A stretch of 64,000 nt of DNA from Rahnella sikkimica (GCF_002951615.1 NZ_CP019062.1:2604001-2668000), one strand, 5' to 3'; counted from the stretch's first letter, positions 1-8,830 are shown. A program made the numbers and translations. Notes: generated from the letters alone by a model not told the origin.

Positions 1-426
1 GATTCCCTGCCTGAAGTGAAAATTGCCCGCAGCTATTTTCGTGATGATTTCCGTCGCGTCTCGCCGATTACGCTCGATGTGGTCTGGGATCACTTCCTCT
101 CGCGCCACTGGGATTCCCTGCATCCGCAACAGCCGCTGGAAGCGTTTATTGCCGCCTGTCAGCAGGAAATCGAGCCGCAACTTCCCGGCATGCCGGAACG
201 TTTCCAGAACCTGAACAACTACATCTGGCCGCAGCGCTGGCTGGAGCGTTATGCCGTTCTGCCGTTTATCGGCGAAGTCCTGCAGGGCATGGCAAATCGC
301 CGTCCGAAACTCAGCGCGCTGAGCGGTTCTTTTCACGATATCGAACTCAATTACGACGCACTTGAACAATTATTCTGGCAATTTTATCCGGTCATGATGC
401 AACAGGCGAAAGATCGCCAGCTCTGA
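1..426 (+). CDS. acpH: ACP phosphodiesterase, C-terminal part (gene starts before the window)
   Basis: Acyl carrier protein phosphodiesterase removes the 4'-phosphopantetheine group from holo-ACP in the cytoplasm, the reverse of AcpS, which is encoded later in this window. The reading frame is open from base 1, and 141 residues are visible of a family length near 193, so the N-terminus lies outside. Recognisable stretches are the [21 protein letters not shown] region and [14 protein letters not shown], typical of AcpH (DUF479). The in-frame GTG at 16 is internal and not the true start. The stop codon is TGA at 424-426. The next gene on this strand starts 222 bases later with its own regulatory region. 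The family call is confident. Confidence 0.9.
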   Translation, partial: DSLPEVKIARSYFRDDFRRVSPITLDVVWDHFLSRHWDSLHPQQPLEAFIAACQQEIEPQLPGMPERFQNLNNYIWPQRWLERYAVLPFIGEVLQGMANRRPKLSALSGSFHDIELNYDALEQLFWQFYPVMMQQAKDRQL

Positions 427-442
427 GGCACCGCCAGAAAAT

Positions 443-458
443 TGTGAGCGGGAACACA
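443..458 (+). promoter_or_regulatory. CRP-like site (also resembles a lac operator) upstream of the peroxiredoxin
   Basis: TGTGA at 443-447 and ACACA at 454-458 are separated by 6 bases, matching the CRP consensus TGTGA-N6-TCACA at 9 of 10 positions. The flanks extend the inverted repeat to AATTGTG (440-446) and CACAATT (455-461). The sequence also looks like the E. coli lac operator, but no lac genes are near. It lies about 190 bases before the peroxiredoxin start and upstream of the OxyR-like site. Binding is inferred. Confidence 0.4.
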
Positions 459-516
459 ATTCCCTGCAAAACAAGATCTTGTTGTTAAAGAAGGTTGGGA
501 CTTACGTCAAAGACTG

Positions 517-553
517 ATAGCCGGATACTATCTGATTGATTGGTCTGAAGGGG
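517..553 (+). promoter_or_regulatory. OxyR-like binding region for the peroxiredoxin gene
   Basis: ATAG (517-520) and CTAT (528-531) have the 7-base spacing of the OxyR motif ATAGnTnnnAnCTAT. Seven bases further on, 539-553 is a degenerate second unit (ATTG, then T and A at conserved places). The 37-base region ends exactly where a weak -35 (TTTATT, 554-559) begins. That hexamer is followed by a 17-base spacer and a good -10 TATACT at 577-582. An activator site abutting a poor -35 is the usual OxyR layout, and the gene served is a peroxidase. Inferred from sequence only. Confidence 0.5.
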
Positions 554-648
554 TTTATTCACCCGAGCCTTGCCCCTATACTGGCAGTCGTTTTGTTCAC
601 CCTTTCCTCTCACCTACGACACCCTCAAGGGTCTTAAAGGAGTAATTT

Positions 649-1251
649 ATGGTTCTGGTAACTCGCCCAGCCCCTGACTTTACCGCAGCAGCAGTACTTG
701 GTAGCGGCGAAGTAGTTGAAAACTTCAACTTCAAGAAACACACAGCAGGCAAACCAACTGTTATCTTCTTCTGGCCAATGGACTTCACTTTTGTCTGTCC
801 TTCTGAACTGATCGCTTTCGATCACCGTTACGAAGAATTCCAGAATCGTGGCGTAGAAGTTGTTGGTGTTTCCTTCGACTCCGAGTTCGTTCACAACGCA
901 TGGCGTAACACGCCGGTTGAGAAAGGCGGTATCGGTCCTGTTAAATACGCCATGGTTGCTGATATCAAACGCGAAATTCAGAAAGCCTACGGTATCGAAC
1001 ATCCGGACGCTGGCGTTGCACTGCGCGGCTCTTTCCTGATCGACAAAGAAGGCGTTGTTCGTCACCAGGTCGTGAACGATCTGCCACTGGGTCGTAACAT
1101 CGACGAAATGCTGCGTATGGTTGACGCGCTGCAATTCCACGAAGAGCACGGCGAAGTGTGCCCGGCTCAGTGGGAAAAAGGCAAAAAAGGCATGGGCGCA
1201 TCTCCGGATGGCGTGGCTAAATACCTGTCTGAAAACGCTTCAAACCTGTAA
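649..1251 (+). CDS. Typical 2-Cys peroxiredoxin (AhpC/TSA family)
   Basis: Thiol peroxidase that reduces hydrogen peroxide and organic peroxides in the cytoplasm, recycled by a thioredoxin- or AhpF-type reductant. The protein has 200 residues. The peroxidatic cysteine is Cys50 in FTFVCPSE, and the resolving cysteine is Cys171 in HGEVCPAQW, so it is the typical 2-Cys class. The start follows a clear AAGGAG ribosome site at about 636-641. No ahpF neighbour is present, so thioredoxin-linked recycling is more likely (inference). An OxyR-like element and promoter lie at 517-582 and a terminator at 1277-1304, so it is probably a single-gene unit. It is often annotated peroxiredoxin C, ahpC or tsaA, so the exact symbol is left open. 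Confidence 0.92.
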   Translation: MVLVTRPAPDFTAAAVLGSGEVVENFNFKKHTAGKPTVIFFWPMDFTFVCPSELIAFDHRYEEFQNRGVEVVGVSFDSEFVHNAWRNTPVEKGGIGPVKYAMVADIKREIQKAYGIEHPDAGVALRGSFLIDKEGVVRHQVVNDLPLGRNIDEMLRMVDALQFHEEHGEVCPAQWEKGKKGMGASPDGVAKYLSENASNL

Positions 1252-1276
1252 TCCCTTCACGGATTTAACGGTTATC

Positions 1277-1304
1277 AACGGTCAGCTTAGCTGGCCGTTT
1301 TTTT
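1277..1304 (+). terminator. Rho-independent terminator of the peroxiredoxin gene
   Basis: Stem AACGGTCAGC (1277-1286) pairs with GCTGGCCGTT (1290-1299) with one G-U pair and a 3-base loop. A run of T follows. It begins 26 bases after the stop codon. Confidence 0.85.
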
Positions 1305-1516
1305 GCACCGGATTTGTCCCGATCACATTTTCCCGCCTCACCGACTCGTTTCCTCTCATTTACGTCTACGCTAAAAACGTCCGGTTATCGCCAGAATGGC
1401 GTGCGCTTTGCATAAATTTCTCCGGCGAACGGAACAACATCGCCATTAAAAAAGCGTTATCACACAATAACCTGAAGGTTATGACTCTAAAAGACAGGGT
1501 ATAAACAGGAGTTTGA

Positions 1517-3280
1517 ATGTTACGGAATCCATGGAAAAAATCAGTCCTCGCACTGGCAATGCTGACCAGCCTCCCGCTGTACGCGGCATCTAATCCGGCG
1601 GTCGAAGCCAAAAACGGAATGGTCGTCACCTCGCAATATCTTGCCTCACAGGTCGGCGTCGATATTCTGAAAATGGGCGGAAACGCCATTGATGCCGCCG
1701 TGGCCGTCGGTTACGCGCAGGCCGTCGTCAACCCATGTTGTGGCAATATCGGCGGCGGTGGCTTCATGACGGTGCATCTTGCTGATGGAAAAGACACATT
1801 TATCAATTTTCGTGAAACTGCGCCCGCTGCCGCCAGCGCCAATATGTATCTTGATGCCGACGGCAATGTGAAAAAAGGAGCCAGCCTTTACGGCTATCTG
1901 GCTGCAGGCGTGCCGGGAACCGTACTGGGGATGGACACCGTGCAGAAGGAATACGGCAAACTGACCCGCCAGCAGGTCATGGCTCCGGCGATTAAGCTGG
2001 CACGTCAGGGTTTTGTACTGACCCGCGCGGATACCGATATTCTTGATACAACGGTTAAACGCTTTAAAGAAGACCCGGAAGCCGCCCGCATTTTTCTGCG
2101 TAAGGACGGCAGCGCCCTGCAACCTGGCGACAAACTGGTGCAGACCGATTTAGCCAATACGCTCGAATCTATTTCTAAACACGGGCCGGATGCTTTCTAT
2201 AAAGGAAAAATTCCGGCGGCTGTCGAAGCCGCATCGAAGAAAGGTGGCGGCATCCTGACCGCAGCGGATTTCGCCAGTTACAAAGTGACGGAAGACACGC
2301 CAATTACTTGCAGCTATCGCGGCTACAAATTTGTTTCAGCACCGCCTCCGAGCTCCGGCGGCGTGACCATGTGTGAAATCCTCAACATCGTTGAAGGCTA
2401 CGACCTGAAAAGCATGGGCTTCAACTCAGCGGCGTCTATTCACGTCCTCACGGAAGCCATGCGCCACGCCTACATGGATCGCAATACTTATCTCGGCGAC
2501 CCGGAGTTTGTGAAAAACCCGATCGACCGCCTGGTCAGTAAAAGCTACGCCGAAGAAATCCGTAAGAAAATAGAAGCGGATAAAGCAACGCCTTCCACGC
2601 AGGTTCAGCCGGGCATGGAACCGCACGAGAAACCGGAAACGACCCACTATTCCATCGTCGATAAAATGGGCAACGCCGTGTCCACCACTTACACCGTCAA
2701 TGGCCGCTTTGGTTCCGTGGTGATTGCGCCGGGAACCGGCTTCTTCCTGAACGACGAAATGGATGATTTCACAACAAAAGTCGGCGAGAAAAATCTCTAC
2801 GGTCTGGTGCAGGGAACGAAAAATGCCATCGCCCCCGGTAAGCGCCCACTATCGTCAATGAGCCCGAGCCTGGTGACGAAAGACGGTAAAATCTTCATGG
2901 TTCTGGGTTCACCGGGCGGTTCACGCATCATCACCATCACGCTGCAAACTGCGCTGAACGTGATTGACCACGGAATGCCTCCGCAGGAAGCGGTCGATGC
3001 GCCGCGCATTCATCATCAGTGGCTGCCGGACGAAGTGTATTACGAGCAACGCGGTGTTTCTCAGGACAGCCTGAATATCCTGCAAAAAATGGGATATAAA
3101 ATGGTTGAGCAAACGCCGTGGGGCGCAACGGAGCTGATTCTTGTCGGTTTACCGGGCGCTGCGGGCGTGACGCCGGTGAACTCAGGCAACGACTCGGCGG
3201 TTTCGGGGAAAGTCCGTGAAGGCTATCTGTACGGCGCGAATGACGTGCGACGTCCAGCCGGTGCAGCTATAGGCTATTAA
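1517..3280 (+). CDS. ggt: Periplasmic gamma-glutamyltransferase precursor
   Basis: Gamma-glutamyltranspeptidase hydrolyses or transfers the gamma-glutamyl group of glutathione and gamma-glutamyl amino acids in the periplasm. The 587-residue precursor begins with a signal peptide (positive KK, hydrophobic LALAMLTSLPLYA, cleavage near AAS). Autocatalytic processing is expected before Thr375 in the motif TTHYSIVD, where this Thr becomes the nucleophile of the small subunit (Thr391 in E. coli). The substrate loop PLSSMSPSLV and the GSPGGSRI segment are intact. The start is supported by CAGGAG just upstream. Neighbours are amino-acid permeases on the other strand, which fits recovery of the released amino acids (inference). 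A shared terminator follows. Confidence 0.95.
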   Translation: MLRNPWKKSVLALAMLTSLPLYAASNPAVEAKNGMVVTSQYLASQVGVDILKMGGNAIDAAVAVGYAQAVVNPCCGNIGGGGFMTVHLADGKDTFINFRETAPAAASANMYLDADGNVKKGASLYGYLAAGVPGTVLGMDTVQKEYGKLTRQQVMAPAIKLARQGFVLTRADTDILDTTVKRFKEDPEAARIFLRKDGSALQPGDKLVQTDLANTLESISKHGPDAFYKGKIPAAVEAASKKGGGILTAADFASYKVTEDTPITCSYRGYKFVSAPPPSSGGVTMCEILNIVEGYDLKSMGFNSAASIHVLTEAMRHAYMDRNTYLGDPEFVKNPIDRLVSKSYAEEIRKKIEADKATPSTQVQPGMEPHEKPETTHYSIVDKMGNAVSTTYTVNGRFGSVVIAPGTGFFLNDEMDDFTTKVGEKNLYGLVQGTKNAIAPGKRPLSSMSPSLVTKDGKIFMVLGSPGGSRIITITLQTALNVIDHGMPPQEAVDAPRIHHQWLPDEVYYEQRGVSQDSLNILQKMGYKMVEQTPWGATELILVGLPGAAGVTPVNSGNDSAVSGKVREGYLYGANDVRRPAGAAIGY

Positions 3281-3327
3281 GCTTGATACAGCCCGAATGA
3301 TTTAGGGTAACGATACCCTTAAATTTT

Positions 3328-3365
3328 AAAGCCCCCGATATCGCTGAGATCTCGGGGGCTTTTCT
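3328..3365. terminator. Bidirectional terminator between ggt and proY
   Basis: AAAGCCCCCGA (3328-3338) pairs with TCGGGGGCTTT (3352-3362), an 11-bp stem, with T-rich sequence on both sides. It sits between convergent genes. Confidence 0.85.
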
Positions 3366-3387
3366 TTACCGGAAGGTAAGTGCTTGC

Positions 3388-4818
3388 TTACGCTTTGTGG
3401 CTGAGCGCCAGCGCGGCTTTCTTACGGTCGTTACGCAATTTGAAGCGGTAACCGACCAGCAGTACCACGACCCAAATCAGACCGACATACAGCGACACGC
3501 GGGTATCCGGGAAATAACCAATCAGACCGATGATAAACACCAGAAAAATGATCCCGAAAACCGAGGTGTAAACGCCGCCGCGCAGCGGGAATTCCAGCTC
3601 TTTGATTTGCTGTTTACTGAGCTTGCGACGGAATCCAATCTGGGAGAACAGGATCATGATCCACACCCAGACGGTCGCAAAAGTCGCCAGAGAAGCAATC
3701 ACCAGGAAGACATTGGACGGCATGATGTAGTTCAGATAAACCGCCACCAGCAGCGCCGCCATCATCACCAGAACCGTGACCCACGGCGTACCGAGACGCG
3801 AAACCTTGCTGAACATTTTAGGCGCCTGCCCCTGCTCTGCCATTCCGTGCAGCATACGACCCACGCCGAACACGTCACTGTTAATTGCAGAAAGAGACGC
3901 GGTGATCACCACGAAGTTCAGAATGGTTGCAGCCGCCGCAATGCCCATATGCTGGAACGTCAGCACAAACGGGCTGCCCTGCGTACCCACCTGATTCCAC
4001 GGGAAAATCGACATAATCACAAACAGCGTACCCACGTAGAACACCAGAATACGCAGCGGAACGGAGTTGATGGCTTTCGGAATGGATTTTTTCGGGTCTT
4101 CCGCTTCACCGGCGGTAATACCGATGATTTCGATACCGCCATAGGCAAACATCACCAGTTGCAACGACAGGATCGTGCCCATGATGCCCTGGCTGAAGAA
4201 GCCGCCGTTGGTCCACAGATTGTGGATACCGGTCGCCTGTCCGCCGTTGCCAATGCCCCAGAAGATAATGCCGAAACCGGCAATAATCATGATGATGATG
4301 GTGAACACCTTGAAGAAGGAGAACCAGAACTCCAGCTCACCGAACACCTTCACGCTGACCAGATTGATAGCACCGATAATCAGCACCACGCTCAGTACCC
4401 AGGTCCATTGCGGTACATCCGGGAACCACACGCCCATGTAAATACCGAACGCCGTCACATCGGCAATCGCGACAATCAGGATCTCAAAACAATACGTCCA
4501 GCCGGTGATGTACCCGGCCATCGGCCCGAGATAATCCTGCGCATAACGGGAGAACGACCCGCTTTGCGGGTTATGGACGGACATCTCGCCCAGAGCACGC
4601 ATGATGATAAACGCGATAATCCCGCCGACCAGATACGCCAGCAGCACGCTTGGCCCGGCCATTTTGATGGCATCGGCAGACCCGTAAAACAATCCTGTAC
4701 CGATGGCTGAGCCCAGTGCCATAAAGCGAATATGGCGCGTTGTCAGGCCACGTTTTAGCTTCGTGCCTGGCGCTTCTTTTTGCTCTGTTGGTTGTTCAGC
4801 TTCTTGCTGCATGTGCAT
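3388..4818 (-). CDS. proY: Proline-specific amino-acid permease ProY
   Basis: Inner-membrane amino acid/proton symporter of the APC superfamily (AAT family). The protein has 476 residues and about 12 hydrophobic segments. It carries the family signature near the first helix ([15 protein letters not shown]) and the [13 protein letters not shown] loop in the middle. E. coli ProY is a cryptic proline transporter next to brnQ, and that gene pair is kept here in the same orientation. The start at 4818 has ACGGG eight bases upstream, and a second Met two codons later is possible. A terminator lies between brnQ and proY, so proY probably has its own promoter. The exact substrate is inferred from family and synteny. 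Confidence 0.88.
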   Translation of the reverse strand: MHMQQEAEQPTEQKEAPGTKLKRGLTTRHIRFMALGSAIGTGLFYGSADAIKMAGPSVLLAYLVGGIIAFIIMRALGEMSVHNPQSGSFSRYAQDYLGPMAGYITGWTYCFEILIVAIADVTAFGIYMGVWFPDVPQWTWVLSVVLIIGAINLVSVKVFGELEFWFSFFKVFTIIIMIIAGFGIIFWGIGNGGQATGIHNLWTNGGFFSQGIMGTILSLQLVMFAYGGIEIIGITAGEAEDPKKSIPKAINSVPLRILVFYVGTLFVIMSIFPWNQVGTQGSPFVLTFQHMGIAAAATILNFVVITASLSAINSDVFGVGRMLHGMAEQGQAPKMFSKVSRLGTPWVTVLVMMAALLVAVYLNYIMPSNVFLVIASLATFATVWVWIMILFSQIGFRRKLSKQQIKELEFPLRGGVYTSVFGIIFLVFIIGLIGYFPDTRVSLYVGLIWVVVLLVGYRFKLRNDRKKAALALSHKA

Positions 4819-4883
4819 TAACCCGTATGTTTTTTAAAAATCCAAAATGCGTATTTTGTAAATTAGCTTTTTTATCTGCCAAT

Positions 4884-4911
4884 GAAAAAGCCACGGAAGA
4901 TTCTCCGTGGC
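4884..4911 (-). terminator. Terminator downstream of brnQ
   Basis: GCCACGGA (4890-4897) pairs with TCCGTGGC (4904-4911) around a 6-base loop. Read on the minus strand, the stem is followed by TTTTTC. It separates brnQ from proY. Confidence 0.8.
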
Positions 4912-4973
4912 CCGATTGGCGAAACATTCAGCAGACTAATTATGTTTTATGCCGTTGAACATTCACCAAATGA

Positions 4974-6293
4974 TCATTGGTGCGCAGTGACGCTACGCGG
5001 ACCGCTGATTTTGTCATAAATACCGACCAGCACCAGCATTAATAATGACGGTGGCAACCAGGCCAGACCTTGCGCCGCCAGCGGCAGGTTCGCGGTCCAG
5101 GCGGGCATCAGGTCTGCAAAAGCAGACGCTTTGATACCGTCAACAATACCGAAGACCAGGCTGACAACCATCACCGGTGCGACGATACGCGTGGTGCTGT
5201 TCCACCAGCGCAGGGTGAAACTCAGAACCACCAGCGCAATACACGGCGGATAAATCGCGGTCAGAACCGGCACTGAAATCGAAATCAGATGGCTCAGGCC
5301 CAGGTTGGACACCAGCATGGAGAACAGACCCAGAATGAAGACCAGCGTCTTATAAGACAGCGGCAGATACTGAGCGAAGAACTCTGCACAGGCGCAGGTC
5401 AGGCCAACCGCAGTCACCATACAGGCAATGAAAATCAGCGCGCCGAGGAAGAAACTGCCCACGCCACCAAAAGTATGTGCCACGTAAGCATGCAGGATCA
5501 CCGCACCGTTGGTTGCATTTGGCACCAGCGAGGCGCTGTTTTCGCCGAGTTTGAACAGGCTCAGATAGACCAGCATCAGGCCAATCCCGGCAATCAGACC
5601 TGCCAGAATGGTGTAGCGGGTCAGCAATTTGGCATCGGTCACGCCGCGCGAACGTGCTGCGTTGACGATAACAATTCCGAAGACCAGCGCACCCAGCGTA
5701 TCCATCGTCAGATAGCCGTTAACAAAACCGCTGGAGAAGGGCACTGTCTGGTATGCGTCAACCGCAGGCATTGACTGACCGGCAGGCCACAGCAAGGCGG
5801 CGATACCCAGCGCACCCAGCGCGACCATTTTCAATGGCGCAAGGAAATGTCCAACGGTATCGAGCAGACGGCCCGGATACAGGGAGATACCAATCACCAG
5901 CGCGAAATAAATCACGCTGTAAATCAGCAGAGGCAGCGGGCCGTCACCGGTCAACGGCGCGATACCCACTTCAAAGGAAACTGTCGCCGTACGCGGCGTG
6001 GCAAACAGCGGGCCGACAGCCAGATAACATACGGTTGCCAGAAGAATACCGGCACCACGACCAATTGGCGTACTCAGGGCGTCAACACCGCCACCGACGC
6101 GCGCAAGCGCAATGACGGTCATCACGGGAAGACCCACTGCGGTGATCATAAACCCTGCAGCTGCCCACCAGACTTCCTGACCCGCCTGCAAGCCAACCAT
6201 TGGCGGGAAAATGATATTTCCTGCCCCGACGAATAAGGCGAAGGTCATGAAACCCAGCGCCAGAATATCTTTATTTGTTAAACGAATACTCAT
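4974..6293 (-). CDS. brnQ: Branched-chain amino acid transporter BrnQ (LIV-II)
   Basis: Cation-coupled importer of leucine, isoleucine and valine in the inner membrane (LIVCS family). Its length of 439 residues equals that of E. coli BrnQ, and it has about 12 hydrophobic segments. Clear family stretches are [21 protein letters not shown] near the N-terminus and TVATPRTA-like sequence ([17 protein letters not shown]) near residue 100. It lies upstream of proY as in E. coli, with a terminator between the two. No strong ribosome site is visible before the ATG. The 446-base region upstream contains no branched-chain leader peptide that I can recognise. Confidence 0.93.
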   Translation of the reverse strand: MSIRLTNKDILALGFMTFALFVGAGNIIFPPMVGLQAGQEVWWAAAGFMITAVGLPVMTVIALARVGGGVDALSTPIGRGAGILLATVCYLAVGPLFATPRTATVSFEVGIAPLTGDGPLPLLIYSVIYFALVIGISLYPGRLLDTVGHFLAPLKMVALGALGIAALLWPAGQSMPAVDAYQTVPFSSGFVNGYLTMDTLGALVFGIVIVNAARSRGVTDAKLLTRYTILAGLIAGIGLMLVYLSLFKLGENSASLVPNATNGAVILHAYVAHTFGGVGSFFLGALIFIACMVTAVGLTCACAEFFAQYLPLSYKTLVFILGLFSMLVSNLGLSHLISISVPVLTAIYPPCIALVVLSFTLRWWNSTTRIVAPVMVVSLVFGIVDGIKASAFADLMPAWTANLPLAAQGLAWLPPSLLMLVLVGIYDKISGPRSVTAHQ

Positions 6294-6739
6294 GATTGGT
6301 GTCGTGTTGCCTGTTCAAATGAATAAAGTGTCCGATGCTGTCGTCGTGCCACTCCGTCAGAAGGATGAATGGCGTTATTACAGCCAGAGAGCACCAATGT
6401 GAGGATCGGAGTGAGCTAAAAACGCCTGATTGTTTGCAGATGATTACGTTGTTATTCAGCAGGAATCGAGCGACAGCGGGGACTAAGGTAAACGTTTATA
6501 GCGCAGAAAGGCAAGTCGAGATCCAAAAAGCAGAGTGTTCAACCAGATTAATTCCTCAAAGCAGTAATAATCACTAAATACCCTTCAAAACACGCAATAT
6601 GATATGTATGATTTTTGAACGAACAAAGCACAAGATATGCTCCAATTCGAGGATAAATGCGTGAAATCACCATACAAAGGTCATTTCACGCACAATATCC
6701 AGCATTTTTATGAGGTGACAATTTAGCCAGTTTGCGTAT
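6294..6739. other. Intergenic region between brnQ and the MetE-like gene
   Basis: This 446-base region is the brnQ upstream region and the 3' region of the MetE-like gene. No supported coding sequence was found; an 80-codon open frame at 6335-6577 lacks any signal. The only clear structure is the 10-bp perfect inverted repeat at 6658-6692. Positions 6540-6630 are AT-rich. Confidence 0.6.
6658..6692. repeat. 10-bp perfect inverted repeat after the MetE-like gene
   Basis: TGCGTGAAAT (6658-6667) and ATTTCACGCA (6683-6692) are perfect complements around a 15-base spacer. It begins 48 bases past the stop of the minus-strand gene. No T-run follows on the minus strand, so a terminator is possible but not typical. 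A regulator-binding palindrome is the alternative. Confidence 0.6.
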
Positions 6740-7842
6740 TTACCAGACGCGGGCAGCGATATCCACCACAAGTTTTAGTTTTTCCCACTGCTGCGCTTCG
6801 GTCAGGCTGTTGCCTTCTTCCGTTGACGCGAAGCCACACTGCGGGCTCAGGCAAATCTGATTAATGTCCAGATATTCAGCCGCTTCTGCGATACGCGCTT
6901 CCACGGTTTTCGCCAGTTCCAGATCGCCGGATTTAGTCGTGATCAACCCCAGTACCGCCTGCTGATGGCCTTTTTTGATGTAACGCAGTGGTTCGAAACC
7001 GCCTGAACGTTCATTGTCATATTCCAGGAAGAAGGCGTCGATATTTACCCCGCCAAACAGAATCTCTGCCACCGGCTCGTAGCCACCTTCAGAAATCCAG
7101 GTTGAACGGAAGTTACCGCGGCAAACATGCAGACCAATCACCAGATCGTCCGGTTTACCGGCGATAGCTTTGTTGAGCACGTCAGCGTAAGTACGTGCTA
7201 ACTCTTCCGGAGAGTCGCCACGCTCACGGATTTGTTTCTTCTGATCTTCAGAACACAGATACGCCCAAACGGTATCGTCGAGTTGCAGATAACGGCAACC
7301 GGCATCGTAGAACGCTTTAATCGCATCACGGTAAACCTGCGCCAGATCGTCAAAATAGTCTTTCAGATCAGGATAAACGTCTTTGCTGATGGCGTTACGG
7401 CCACCGCGGAAATGCATCACGCTCGGGCTGGGAATGGTCATTTTTGGCACAGCCGTTCCGCTGATGCTTTTCAGGAACGGAAATCTTCCAGCATCGGGTG
7501 TGAGCCAAAACCGAGTTTACTCACCACTTTGATGCTGCGCGCTTTCGTCTGGACGCCGTTGAACTGGATCCCCTGCACCGCGTCGTAACCTTCCACCCCT
7601 TCCAGACCTTCAAAGAAGTCAAAGTGCCACCACGCACGGCGAAATTCGCCGTCCGTCACCACTTGCAGACCCGCTTCACGCTGCAAATCCACCACACGGC
7701 GGATTTCAGTGTCTTCCACCGCGCGCAGCTGCGCTGCATCAATCTCACCGGCCTGAAACTGTTTGCGGGCTTCTTTAATTGCAGCCGGGCGCAGGAAACT
7801 GCCAACGACGTCAGCGCGGAACGGAGGGGTTGTACGTTGCAT
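6740..7842 (-). pseudogene. MetE-like (YxjG/YxjH family) methyltransferase with a frameshift
   Basis: Two minus-strand open frames, 7842-7471 (123 codons) and 7450-6740 (236 codons), together cover one protein of about 367 residues of the cobalamin-independent methionine synthase C-terminal-like family (YxjG/YxjH type). The first frame starts with an AAGGAG-preceded ATG and reads through KLGFGSHPMLEDFR. It then meets TGA at 7473-7471. Adding one A to the plus-strand GGAACGG at about 7475-7479 restores LEDFRFLKSISGTAVPKMT and joins the two frames. Downstream motifs (YLQLDDTVWAYLC, HVCRGNFRS, LSPQCGFAS) keep the Asp, His and Cys expected for zinc/substrate binding. A MetJ box lies upstream, so the role is probably methionine-related. 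The break could be genuine decay or a sequencing error. Confidence 0.8.
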
Positions 7843-7919
7843 GGAAACTCCTTATGGCATCACGCCGCTGGCGGAATGCAAATGATTTACAACGTAAATA
7901 ATTACGCTGCGTTACTTGT

Positions 7920-7935
7920 AGACATCTGGATGTCT
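7920..7935 (-). promoter_or_regulatory. MetJ operator (two tandem Met boxes)
   Basis: AGACATCT (7920-7927) is followed directly by GGATGTCT (7928-7935). These are two adjacent copies of the 8-base Met box (consensus AGACGTCT), 7/8 and 6/8 matches. MetJ binds at least two adjacent boxes. The site is about 80 bases before the MetE-like start, which predicts repression by MetJ with S-adenosylmethionine. Confidence 0.75.
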
Positions 7936-8059
7936 AAACGGCTTTAAGGCCATACTGTCATGCAGTCTGTTCACCCACAACAGAGGAATTTTCATAAGAC
8001 GTGAAATAAATTCATGATCACGTTTGGAATTTTCATGACGCGGGACAATATTTGGTCAG

Positions 8060-8090
8060 TTGCTAACTATGGTATTATCTACTATAGTTA
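8060..8090 (+). promoter_or_regulatory. Promoter and palindromic operator of the toxin-antitoxin pair
   Basis: The -35 is TTGCTA (8060-8065), the spacer is 17 bases, and the -10 is TATAGT (8083-8088). The inverted repeat TAACTAT (8064-8070) / ATAGTTA (8084-8090) overlaps both elements. This is the expected layout for autorepression by the antitoxin, whose HTH domain is encoded downstream. Confidence 0.65.
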
Positions 8091-8110
8091 TTTTTCCCAG
8101 GGATGATTAC

Positions 8111-8506
8111 ATGGTCTGTTTACGTATTTTCGTTACAGAAGACTTTCATGACTTTATGAAAGCGAGCAAATTGTCAGAAAAAGACGTGGCTAAGTCGGCA
8201 AATGAATTGGCGAACGGGCTTTACGATGCAGATTTATCCGGCAATGTTTTTAAAAAAAGAATTGCCCCATCAGGTAGATCGAAGTCAGGATTTGGGCGTG
8301 CGGTTATTGCCTTTCGCTTTGAAGAGAAAATCTTCTTCATGGCCGGATGGGAGAAGAAAAATGTCCATAAGTCCGGGCCCGAAATATCACCGGGAGCATT
8401 AAAGATATTTAAATCGCTTGCTCAGGTACTTTTGGATATACCGGATACGCAGCTAAATAAAGACTTAAGTTTGGGTCTGATCACCGAGGTAAAACCACAT
8501 GGCTGA
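8111..8506 (+). CDS. RelE/HigB-like toxin of a type II toxin-antitoxin module
   Basis: A protein of 131 residues resembling the RelE-like toxin family (PF06296/COG4737 type), small ribosome-dependent or free mRNA endonucleases. The typical core is visible in the second half: SGRSKSGFGRAVIAFRF followed by IFFMAGWEKKNV, a basic patch and then a strand with an aromatic-Gly-Trp-Glu-Lys pattern. I chose the ATG at 8111 because AGGGA lies about eight bases before it; the longer frame from 8060 would begin inside the promoter. The gene overlaps the downstream HTH gene by 8 bases, so the toxin comes first, as in higBA modules. Activity is not proven, and a host-inhibition-type role is the usual one for the family. 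Confidence 0.75.
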   Translation: MVCLRIFVTEDFHDFMKASKLSEKDVAKSANELANGLYDADLSGNVFKKRIAPSGRSKSGFGRAVIAFRFEEKIFFMAGWEKKNVHKSGPEISPGALKIFKSLAQVLLDIPDTQLNKDLSLGLITEVKPHG

Positions 8507-8828
8507 TGAACTTCTTCTTAAAGCACAAGGTATTGCGCAACGATTCCATGAGTCTGGAACTGTTTCGCAAACAACCATGCGCGAAATAAACAAAATTGTT
8601 GATGAAGCTATTCAGGAAGAAAAACTTAAGGCTTTTGCAGAAAGCTCCGCCCAGCGTATCCGCGCGTTGCGAGAGAAAGAAAAGATCAGTCAGGGAGTTT
8701 TAGCCAGACTTATTAATATGTCCGCCAACAGCATTCAAAAGTGGGAGCGTGACGAAACAAAACCGACGGGTGCTGCACTGATATTACTGATGTTAATTGA
8801 AGAAAAAGGTCTGCAAGTCATCTGCTAG
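8499..8828 (+). CDS. XRE-family antitoxin (HTH), partner of the upstream toxin
   Basis: A protein of 109 residues. The N-terminal half is helical and acidic/basic mixed. The C-terminal half is a Cro/C1-type helix-turn-helix (RIRALREKEKISQGVLARLINMSANSIQKWE, split around residues 52-85) ending in the usual ERDETKPTGAAL stretch. It overlaps the toxin gene by 8 bases and ends 3 bases before a terminator stem, so the two genes form a closed operon. The protein should neutralise the toxin and repress the promoter at 8060-8090 (family knowledge plus inference). The position between a core metabolic gene and phoR suggests an acquired cassette, but no boundary repeats were seen. Confidence 0.78.
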   Translation: MADELLLKAQGIAQRFHESGTVSQTTMREINKIVDEAIQEEKLKAFAESSAQRIRALREKEKISQGVLARLINMSANSIQKWERDETKPTGAALILLMLIEEKGLQVIC

Positions 8829-8830
8829 AA

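Noticed and set aside
440..461. True lac operator
   Set aside because: No lac genes or LacI-type regulator nearby, and the CRP-type reading fits the symmetry as well.
3397..4710. 437-codon plus-strand open frame opposite proY
   Set aside because: Its translation is rich in His, Gln and Arg with no recognisable domain, which is the usual antisense image of a GC-rich membrane-protein gene. proY is certain.
6335..6577. 80-codon frame in the brnQ upstream region
   Set aside because: Low-complexity translation without a ribosome site. Also searched for a branched-chain leader peptide here and found none.
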